Source of the DNA: Rhynchopus sp. YZ270_cl-10 | Taxonomy: Eukaryota > Euglenozoa > Diplonemea > Diplonemida > Diplonemidae | Length of the DNA stretch: 64,000 nt | Assembly (NCBI GenBank): GCA_964035575.1 | Contig: OZ037914.1 | Coordinates: 72,176-136,175 of the forward strand | Direction of reading: 5' to 3' | Shown here: positions 52,325 to 60,900 of the stretch, piece after piece | Layout of the letters: each line of letters begins with the position of its first letter | Numbering within the stretch: the first letter of the stretch is position 1 | Made by a program: the position numbers and the translations under genes | Notes under the pieces: generated by a model | What the model saw: the letters and a program-made list of their open reading frames with translations, nothing else | What the model was told of the DNA's origin: nothing | The model's database searches: none

Positions 52325-52734
52325 TTGTTGCTGCTGTTGTTGCTGCTGCTCTTGTTGCTGCTGTTGCTGCTGTTGCTGCTGTTGCTGCTGTTGCTGCTGT
52401 TGCTGCTGTTGCTGCTGTTGCTGCTGTTGCTGCTGTTGCTGCTGTTGCTGCTGTTGCTGCTGTTGCTGCTGTTGCTGCTGTTGCTGCTGTTGCTGCTGTT
52501 GCTGCTGTTGCTGCTGTTGCTGCTGTTGCTGCTGTTGCTGCTGTTGCTGCTGTTGCTGCTGTTGTTGCTGCTGCTGCAGTTGCAGCTGGTGTAGTATATG
52601 CTGCTGTTGCTGCTGTTGCTGCTGTTGCTGCTGTTGCTGCTGTTGCTGCTGTTGCTGCTGTTGCTGCTCTTGTTGTTGCTGCTCTTGTTGTTGCTGCTGG
52701 TGTAGCTCCTGCTGCTGCTGCTGATGCAGACATG
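52247..52734 (-). repeat. (GCTGCTGTT)n repeat in LINE-A 5' region
   Basis: About 45 near-perfect 9-bp gctgctgtt units (CAG/CTG rich), interrupted once near 52575-52600. Translations are homopolymeric in every frame. Confidence 0.9.
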
Positions 52735-52825
52735 CAGCACCACCCACAACGCCCCCAAAAGGGCCTTCCTCCTCATTTTTAAAAAAGCAAAAACCAAAAA
52801 ACGAAAACAAAGAAGGACAAGACAC

Positions 52826-52903
52826 ACTACGCCTTGCGCTTCGCCGGCCTGCACTCCTCTACCGTTGCCCAGGGACCGCCCCGTGGAGGCGTACAAGGCT
52901 CAC
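52826..52903 (-). ncRNA. HDV-like ribozyme candidate at LINE-A 5' end (P1 5' strand missing)
   Basis: Read in sense from 52900. GCCUUG (and CGC) pair with GCG and CAAGGC further on (P2). GCC-UCCACGG-GGC forms P3 with an HDV-like loop. GGUCCCU would be the 3' strand of P1. It is followed by GGGCAAC exactly as in genomic HDV, then a weak P4 (GGU...GCC), then GGCGAA, the motif holding the catalytic C. The 5' strand of P1 (expected near AGGGACC) is not present: the copy starts ctagtga, so it may be truncated by a few bases. HDV-like ribozymes at the 5' end are known for R2-type LINEs. No activity is claimed for this copy. Confidence 0.5.
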
Positions 52904-52907
52904 TAGG

Positions 52908-53820
52908 CTAAGGAGCTAAGGAGCTAAGGAGCTAAGGAGCTAAGGAGCTAAGGAGCTAAGGAGCTAAGGAGCTAAGGAGCTAAGGAGCTAAGGAGCTAAG
53001 GAGCTAAGGAGCTAAGGAGCTAAGGAGCTAAGGAGCTAAGGAGCTAAGGAGCTAAGGAGCTAAGGAGCTAAGGAGCTAAGGAGCTAAGGAGCTAAGGAGC
53101 TAAGGAGCTAAGGAGCTAAGGAGCTAAGGAGCTAAGGAGCTAAGGAGCTAAGGAGCTAAGGAGCTAAGGAGCTAAGGAGCTAAGGAGCTAAGGAGCTAAG
53201 GAGCTAAGGAGCTAAGGAGCTAAGGAGCTAAGGAGCTAAGGAGCTAAGGAGCTAAGGAGCTAAGGAGCTAAGGAGCTAAGGAGCTAAGGAGCTAAGGAGC
53301 TAAGGAGCTAAGGAGCTAAGGAGCTAAGGAGCTAAGGAGCTAAGGAGCTAAGGAGCTAAGGAGCTAAGGAGCTAAGGAGCTAAGGAGCTAAGGAGCTAAG
53401 GAGCTAAGGAGCTAAGGAGCTAAGGAGCTAAGGAGCTAAGGAGCTAAGGAGCTCAGGAGCTAAGGAGCTAAGGAGCTAAGGAGCTAAGGAGCTAAGGAGC
53501 TCAGGAGCTAAGGAGCTAAGGAGCTAAGGAGCTAAGGAGCTAAGGAGCTAAGGAGCTAAGGAGCTAAGGAGCTAAGGAGCTAAGGAGCTCAGGAGCTAAG
53601 GAGCTAAGGAGCTAAGGAGCTAAGGAGCTAAGGAGCTAAGGAGCTAAGGAGCTAAGGAGCTAAGGAGCTAAGGAGCTAAGGAGCTAAGGAGCTAAGGAGC
53701 TAAGGAGCTAAGGAGCTAAGGAGCTAAGGAGCTAAGGAGCTAAGGAGCTAAGGAGCTAAGGAGCTAAGGAGCTAAGGAGCTAAGGAGCTAAGGAGCTAAG
53801 GAGCTAAGGAGCTAAGGAGC
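52908..53820 (+). repeat. (GGAGCTAA)n satellite, long array
   Basis: About 114 copies of an 8-bp unit with only three ctcagg variants. The inner AGCT is palindromic. Homogeneity indicates recent expansion. Confidence 0.95.
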
Positions 53821-54891
53821 ACCAGGGGTTCTTTTGTTTTTTTTTTTTTTACAAGGCTTAGAGTTTTTGTTGTGAGGGGTTCTTTTGTTTTTGTCTTGGA
53901 AGGGGGTGTTGGAGGGATGAGGGATGCGAGACGATTCTGGCCCTTAAAATTGGGACTGAGGGTCAGATGCACCTGGAAAGGACACCTGGCTCTCTGAAGA
54001 TTTATGGATCTCCAGAGATTTATGGGATCTCGACTTTTGCACCAAAAAGAAACAACTCAAAGGGTTGCTATGCTGTGTAACCTTCAAAAACTGCTGGTAC
54101 CTGTGTGAACTGGCTCTTTTTTTTTAGGGGAAATAGTCAGATTTACCGATCCTATTTTGAAAGTTAGCTAAAGCTGACTGACCCTGATGGAATAGACAAA
54201 AAGACAATAAGAGAGGGATACATGGGTCCATACAGGCAGTACACCGTAACCTTTAGTGTAGCAGAACCGAAGTCCTGGCCTGACCGTGTGTAATACTTCG
54301 GGTGCAAGCACCCATCATAACATGGGGAAGCTAGCAAAACGCCCCGCATACCCCCTCGCCTCCTGTTTTGTAATCTCTGAGGTAGGAGACATCAGTTCGA
54401 GCCGTCAACACCTCCAGAGATTTCTGGAGGAACGGACACCCGGATGCAATTTAAGGTCCCTCCCAGGAACGGGGCATGACATACAATAAAAAAGAAAGTG
54501 AAGTTGATAGTGCAAACGCCTCTGGGACGGCACTGACACTCCGCGGGTTATCGAACCCCGGAGTGTTGCGCATGAGAGTGGTTTACAGGGAAGCTGTAAG
54601 CAGGTAGATACAGTCATTACCCCACCCTGATCGGGAAGGGGGGACAACATGATTTAAAGATTCAAGAAAATGTGTTTTGGCACACAACACTAAAGAAAAG
54701 AGACCGGTCTGCTCCATGTCACGTGCAAAATGAGTCTGGAATCAAACCACACGGTCATATTGCACAAAGAAGTGGTGAAAAAACCGTTTTGGCGAAGGTG
54801 GTCTTGACTGTCTACATACTTTGGAGATGAATGAAAAAATGAAACTAGTTGTTTTTGCGGAGACAAAAAAAAAAAAAACGTCGCATAAACT
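53821..54891. other. Intergenic, no gene seen
   Basis: Starts with a duplicated aggggttcttttgttttt motif. Further on is a strong hairpin at about 54536-54566 (acactccgcgggttatcgaa and its complement side). No ORF of natural composition. The last ~200 bases are likely 3' UTR of the minus-strand gene. Confidence 0.4.
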
Positions 54892-57438
54892 TTACTTTGT
54901 CACTTCACAAAAGTCGAGGGCGAAGGCCTTCTCTGGCCCCCCCTCTTTTGCTGTGTTGTACCGGGCGATGAGAGCCTCCCTTTCTCCTTCTAGGATTTGC
55001 CCCCCAAACGTTCCGTCTAACTCCACATTCTTGACATCGAGGGCGTACAAGTCCCTGACAAGCTTGTTGTACACTGTGTAGCCCCCATTCTCGCTCTCTT
55101 CAATGGTGTACATCCATTCTTCGTTCTTTGTACTAGTTTCTTTCTCGAGGCTGTGCGATAACAAGGGTTGCGACGCATGGGACATATGAATCATGTACAA
55201 CGCACGCAGATGGTACTGATGGCACCCTGCCTGCGCAACGCTCTCATCTGTGACCAAGTCGCACTTCCACTTCCTTGCAGCAGCTTCCATAACGAAGGCC
55301 GTGTTCACAACAGCACCAAGCACGACGAAGCGCTTCATCGACGGACACCCGACGTTCCCGCACAGCACTTCGCCGCTGGCAATCCCCGCCGTCACGTTCT
55401 TTCTCGCATTGCGGTGCAATCCATACGCGAAACTGCAGCATTTGACGCGAGCGCCCTTCACAGGCATGATGGTGTTGAATCCAATTGTGAGTCTATCGCC
55501 TGAGAAGATGTCTATGATGCCACGATGCTCCCTTGCCGAATCAGCGACGCTCTGAACAAACTCGGATAACGCTGAGTGGACATTCTGGTTCGAACCTGAA
55601 TTCACCAACGAATGGGTGCCCTTTCTGTTGACACACACAAGAGCAATGGTATTCTTCGCCAGCTCCATTGCAAACCGTGTATCCACCTGTTTAACAGCAC
55701 ATGACTGCGCAGATGAAGCACGGGTCGACCCGGACGGAACAGACTCAGAATCCCGAGAAGAATCTTCAGCTTCAGACTCAACCTGGATTGACTGCGGGAG
55801 GTATTGCTTGAACTCCCGGAGGTTCTCCACCATGAGCGCGAAAGATGCGGACATGCTTGTCACTTCTGCCGCGATGCTCCGTGAGGGGCAGACGTCGACC
55901 TCGTCCAGTTTCATCCATGCCACAAGGTTCATATCCTGCGAAAGCTGCGTAAGGGGGCGCAGCACCGAGAACACCACCCCCGACACCAACAGACCTGCCA
56001 GGGCACTCACAAGGACAACAATGAGAAGCGATTCCGTCGATGCTTGGTTTGCCTCCTCGAGAACGTCATTATACGGAACCACTATGATAACAGCAAGGCG
56101 GAGCCCTCCTGACACCACAAAGGGCGAGGTGGAGATGGCGTGTTGGCCGTGGTGCAGAATAGAGTCCTGTTTCATCGCGTTCTCCAGCGTCCCAAACTTC
56201 CCATACACAGCTTTGGATATGGTCCCGAAAGGGTGCACCTGACGCTCTGTGAGATTCCACGGCCGTCTGTCCACTGTCCCGTCGGGGAGGGTTTCGACTC
56301 GGTAAGTGTCCGCTGAGCTCGTCCCTATGACCTGTTCATCCACGTTGACGACAACTACATGCGCATTCTTTGTCGGGGGCTTGTCGGACAAGTAGACCCC
56401 CATCCCCCCGAGGGTGTAGTCTGCCCCGGACACGCCGTATGGTGCTCCCAGCGAGTCGTAGAAGGTGGTGATCACTGTGAAGCCAACTTCGATTTCGGTG
56501 GCGTCTTCGTCCCCTGAAAACACGTAGGGCGCCATCCACTCCGTGTTAGGGGTGTAACGATAATACGGCCGTGTGAGCGGATTGTAGTACTTGGTGGAAA
56601 GGAACTTCATCGGCCCTTTGGGGTCAAAGCTGCCTAACTCTGCGTTAAAATAGACAACTCCCATTCCTGTAGGCGGAGCGAAGCAGTACTCGTAGCTGGA
56701 AAGACCACACTTTTTACCGCAGCCGACAACGTACGTGTCGGTGCAAGCCACATCGGTGCAGTTTCCCCACCAGTCGCTCCCTTTGCAGGTCATAGTCGTG
56801 GGAATTTTCGTTCTATCCCCTCCATGAGAGAGTGACATCGATGTCGCGCTGTACCCTGTAGCCACCCCGTGTTTGGTCGTCCAGAAAAGATAATCAAGGT
56901 TTGCAGAAAACTCCTCCCATTCTTTCATGATGGTGTAGAACATGTTGAACCCTTCTGGGTAAGCCAAATTATCCAACTTGATCACCCCTGTGGTATGCAT
57001 GCGTGCCACCAGGGAGCTTATGCGGGGGCCTTGTTCAAGAGACCTGATCAACCCCACTTTGACTTCTCCGCCGCGGGCGAAAAGCAGGGATTCGACGTTG
57101 TCCTCGATCTGAATACGCATAGCATCGTAGGTGACGCCCCATGCAACAACACCAACAAGGGCGACAGATGACCACTGAAATACAAAGATGAAAGCGGACA
57201 GCTTCACCTTCACAGACGCAAGCATGCACCCAACAAGCGCGACAATCATCAACCCTGCAATCCCCATCGCCACCGCGATCGTGGCAATGTGCTCATCGGG
57301 CATTTCAGTTTCGAAGGACGTTTTCAAAACAGGGGCCATGACTGCTGAGTCGCCACTTGCGTCTGCATGATGCAGCATCAAGAGCAATGCTGTGGAGCTG
57401 AGAACGACACCCATGCGTTTCACGTGTGAACCTTCCAT
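54892..57438 (-). CDS. Receptor-like membrane protein with degenerate class III cyclase domain, 848 aa
   Basis: The start at 57438 gives a signal-like N-terminus (MEGSHVKRMGVVLSSTALLL). An in-frame ATG at 57531 adds 31 residues, but a pyrimidine tract plus cag lies just before the chosen start. Hydrophobic segments lie near residues 48-70, 80-105 and 470-495. Between the last two is a large Cys-containing ectodomain resembling a double Cache ligand-sensing domain (YRYTPNTEWMAPYVFSGDED). HAMP-like sequence follows (LRPLTQLSQDM to LREFKQYLPQSI), then a cyclase homology domain at ~590-770 (FSGDRLTIGF, GIASGEVLCGNVG, VVLGAVVNTAF). The first metal Asp (normally in FxDIxxFT) is replaced in VCVNRKGTHS, and the transition-state Arg after VN is Val, so catalysis as a homodimer is doubtful. 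It may act as a regulatory partner. Confidence 0.7.
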   Translation of the reverse strand: MEGSHVKRMGVVLSSTALLLMLHHADASGDSAVMAPVLKTSFETEMPDEHIATIAVAMGIAGLMIVALVGCMLASVKVKLSAFIFVFQWSSVALVGVVAWGVTYDAMRIQIEDNVESLLFARGGEVKVGLIRSLEQGPRISSLVARMHTTGVIKLDNLAYPEGFNMFYTIMKEWEEFSANLDYLFWTTKHGVATGYSATSMSLSHGGDRTKIPTTMTCKGSDWWGNCTDVACTDTYVVGCGKKCGLSSYEYCFAPPTGMGVVYFNAELGSFDPKGPMKFLSTKYYNPLTRPYYRYTPNTEWMAPYVFSGDEDATEIEVGFTVITTFYDSLGAPYGVSGADYTLGGMGVYLSDKPPTKNAHVVVVNVDEQVIGTSSADTYRVETLPDGTVDRRPWNLTERQVHPFGTISKAVYGKFGTLENAMKQDSILHHGQHAISTSPFVVSGGLRLAVIIVVPYNDVLEEANQASTESLLIVVLVSALAGLLVSGVVFSVLRPLTQLSQDMNLVAWMKLDEVDVCPSRSIAAEVTSMSASFALMVENLREFKQYLPQSIQVESEAEDSSRDSESVPSGSTRASSAQSCAVKQVDTRFAMELAKNTIALVCVNRKGTHSLVNSGSNQNVHSALSEFVQSVADSAREHRGIIDIFSGDRLTIGFNTIMPVKGARVKCCSFAYGLHRNARKNVTAGIASGEVLCGNVGCPSMKRFVVLGAVVNTAFVMEAAARKWKCDLVTDESVAQAGCHQYHLRALYMIHMSHASQPLLSHSLEKETSTKNEEWMYTIEESENGGYTVYNKLVRDLYALDVKNVELDGTFGGQILEGEREALIARYNTAKEGGPEKAFALDFCEVTK

Positions 57439-57531
57439 TTGTGTTTTTTTGTTTATTATCTTGCTGTTCCTGTTTGGGAGTGAAAGGTTCAGTTGATGAG
57501 ATGGGGGAGCGGGACAAAGGGGCTCCGACAT

Positions 57532-57923
57532 TCACCTGGAGGGTGTTGTCACAGTGGAATGTGTCTTCTGTGACCTGCAGGGAATCGAATTAGAAAAAAA
57601 CTCTTCACTGGAACGATAGTTAAGAGCTGCACTGAGTCGCTTTTGTGCGCAGACAGTCAAACAAACCAAAACAAAAAAGGTGTGTGGGCTTTGTTTGTCA
57701 GCTTTTGTTTGTGCGTACAACCGAAAGTGTTTACGCTATGTGATACTCTTGAAAACCGACTCATCCACAAACAAAAAATAGAAAGCTCAGAGAGAAACTC
57801 ACAATAACATCGAAATGTGACCAAAATGCCACAGTGAATCAAAAGAAGGCCTGGTATTCCACGCGATTAAGTTGCATTTTTTTTTTTTTTTGAGGAAAGG
57901 AACAACTCGGACGCGTATTTTAC
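57532..57923. other. Intergenic between two minus-strand genes
   Basis: AT-rich, with no ORF of note. It should contain the 5' region of the cyclase-like gene and the 3' UTR of the helicase gene. Confidence 0.4.
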
Positions 57924-60900
57924 TCAGTTTTCTTGCAAAAAGCGTACCACTGGGGCGAACAGTTGCGTTTGGTCTTCTGCCGATCCGTCCAACAGTTGTG
58001 CCAGCGCTGTCGCAATGCGGCCTCGGAGCATCTTGCTGAGGACTGCGAGCTGGGCCGCCACAGACACACCAAGCCACCCGTCGATTACTGCACGGCGCTC
58101 TCTGTGGAAGATGGTTAGGTTTGAGCCGAACAGGAGCACCACCGCAGCAGGGATCGTGCTGCAGTCTGTTGCAAACACAGCACCCGTCTTCAGCACCCCA
58201 TGAAACACGACGTATGGGTCCGCCGCAGCCTCACGCCCCTTCAGCACACTCCCCTTGTGAGCGTACATCGAAATTCCGTTGAAGTCAATGGTCCACCCCT
58301 TCCGCTCCTGTCCCTCCACCAGGACCCCGATGTTGGGCTGCAGTGCGAAGCAGAGGGCACCCTTCACAACGTTCTCGATGTGTGCGTACTTGTTGTAGTC
58401 TGCTGTCATGTCGGAGACTTTGTTCATGAAGGTCTTCTTGGCAAGGCTCTTTGCGCCCTTCAGTGAGGCTACGATGCCTGAGTCTGCAAGGCACGTCGCA
58501 AGCTGGTAGCGTGTGTCCTGGATGGATTCGAGGGTCTTCCAGTCCAGGCAGTACTGCCTGCAGAAGGCGTACCCTGCACGCATCCCCCCTGCGCAGGCCT
58601 CCTCCCAGCGCGCGAAGACGTTTGCGTACAGAAGGTGGTCTGAATCTTCGTGGAACTTCTGCTTCACCTCCGCCGGCGCGTCCCTGTAGAAGGGCGACTT
58701 GTTGCTGAGCACTGCCGCCACCGAGAGCACAGGGGAGAGCACCCCCAGAAGCGAGGACGTGAGCAGCAACTTCCCGATACGTACGTCCACAGGCAGCTTC
58801 GCGAGGTGGCGCCCAAGGGTCGTGATCGCGTGTCCTGCGTCGATGGCCTGCACTGCAGCCAGGTCCTCCAGGGCCTTGTCCACAGAGGTCTGCTCGGGGG
58901 GGTCAATCACCTCGTGGAGCAGTGACAGGGATGACGTGGTGGAGGTGGTGGTGGGGTCCAGGTCTGTGTCGTCACTGCCCACTACCACATGGTCATTGAG
59001 TACCATTGCCTGCAGCGCAATGTCGGTCAGCGGCAGCCTCAGAATCTCTGGGGTCTCAAACGAGTCCATCTTCTCCCACCGCCGCGTCGTGTACATCTTG
59101 AAGCAGATGCCCTTGCGCACTCTGCCCGCACGACCCTTCCGCTGCTTTGAGCTCGCCTTCGACACCCATCCCTCCTCCAAACTCGCGAGGCCTGTGTTCT
59201 GGTCGACTGCACTGAACTTCGCCCGCCCTGCATCGATCACATACACAATGTCTGACACGGTAACACTGGTCTCCGCGATGTTCGTTGACACAACAATCTT
59301 CTGCTGCCCCGGGCGCTGTGGGGTGAAGGCAAGCTTCTGCTCCTCAGGAGGCACAGAGGAGTGGAGGGGGACCACGATGCGCGACTCCTTGCGGCCAGAC
59401 TCGCGCAGCAGGGTTGTCATCTTGCTGATATCCGCAAGACCGGGCAGGAACACAAGGATTGCACCCTCTTCGTACGTGCCTGCTGTGACACGCCCCTGGA
59501 TGTACTCGACCACAGCGTGGATCGCATCAAAGTCGATCTTCTCCTCGTTCAAGAACGCAAGGTTGCGCCGTACCGAGACTGGATGCGCTGCGTACAACTC
59601 TGCAGAGTAGTCAGGGTTGAGTGGATTCGCCTCCCAGTCCGTCTCACAGTGCACTTCGTACTCATCTTCGTCAAACGTGTTGAGACGTGCACCACCCCTG
59701 CTTCCCTTTGCCTGGGTCAGGCTGTTGTCGCCGTCTGTGTCGAGCTCGTACCCAGTCATGTTGTACACATCCTCAAGACAGTGCTCCGAGACAGGGAACG
59801 TGCGTCCTGCGACAGAAAGCACCGGACAGCCGTGCATGTAGTCAGAGAACTTCTTCGGGTCTACCGTGGCGCTCATGAGAACAAGCTTGAGCGGCTCCAG
59901 GTTGAGTTCCCTGCGGCGCCGCGAGATGCGCTTCAGGAGCGCAACGGTGAAGTCGCCGAGGCACGACCGCTCGTGCACCTCGTCCACGACGACGTGCGAC
60001 ACTGTTGACAGCAGCGGGTCCGACCCCCCGGACACCTTTCTCAGGAGAATCCCGATTGTGCAGTACAGGATTCGTGTGTTCCGCGTCGTCATCGGCTGGA
60101 AACGCACGTGGTACCCCACCTGCGAGGCGCCCACCCCAGGCGGGTCTGTCTCCCCACGCTCCTCAGACACACGCTCTGCGATCGAGATTGCGGCAATCCG
60201 CCTGGGCTGCGTGCAGATAATGTTGGCACGCGCGCCGCACCCATCCTCGATGAGGCTGTCGAGGATGTACTGCGGAACCTGCGTTGTCTTCCCGCAACCG
60301 GTCTCGCCTGCGACAACGACGAAGTCGCTCTCCTGCAGCGCTGCCTTGAGGGGCTCTATCAGCGCCACTGCGGGCAGGCCCTGCCGCACTGCGTAACATT
60401 TGTTGCTGGCGTGTATCGTGGTGCGCCTGTACGTCGCAAGCATCTTCTCCGACTCTGCCTTCTCTGCCTGCGACAGCGGCGTGCCCTGTGCACGGGGCAT
60501 CACGGTGCGGCGCTGTGGTGCGGACACAGGGCTGCTGCTGCTCGAGGACACCTTGCCCTTTGTTGCGCCAAACCCTTGAAGACGTGTCGCAAGGAGCTCT
60601 GCAAAGGCATCTCCATCGTCGCCCGAGGTGAGCAGACGTGCGTTGATGAGCTGCAGCCACATGGCAAGGTAGTCTGCTGTGAGGAAGTGGTGGCAGTGCG
60701 CAGAGGGCAGCTTCATCCCTACGTTCGCTCCAGAGAAGAGGTACGTGTTGGCCTCCGTCTCAAAGGCGTTGGGGTCTGCCCGTGGGTGCACCGTGCAGCC
60801 GTTGACCAAAGCGAACAGCGCGACACAGGCCACCAACTGCTGTGCTTCTGAAGCAGGTGTCTCCTCTGTTGTCGTCAGCACGTCGTTGGAGGAAAACTCA

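Larger units (their letters stand above)
41425..52907 (-). mobile_element. LINE family A, copy 3 (near full length, ~11.5 kb)
   Basis: Poly(T) 41425-41447, 3' UTR, one intact giant frame, a long 5' region with two tandem repeats, and a ribozyme-like 5' end at about 52900. Both sides are (GGAGCTAA)n satellite, so the element sits inside that array and its target duplication cannot be read. The large intact frame and near identity to copy 2 suggest a recent insertion. Confidence 0.88.

Noticed and set aside
42430-52896. 3,488-aa LINE protein starting at 52896
   Set aside because: That start is not an ATG, and the upstream half is repeat translation overlapping the ribozyme-like 5' end. The conserved ATG at 50142 is preferred.
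52908-53820. Telomere repeat
   Set aside because: GGAGCTAA is not G/T-type, is internal with unique genes on the right, and is also found at two other internal sites.
54385-54425. Pol III B-box-like motif (gttcgagcc)
   Set aside because: The surrounding bases do not form a T-stem, and no proper A box lies at the right distance.
54536-54566. tRNA-like T-arm (ggttatcgaacccc and complement)
   Set aside because: It forms one long hairpin. I could not find matching acceptor, D or anticodon arms on either strand.
60475-60500. gtgccctgtgcac in the helicase gene as a TIR-element remnant
   Set aside because: It lies inside conserved coding sequence without other element parts. A chance match.
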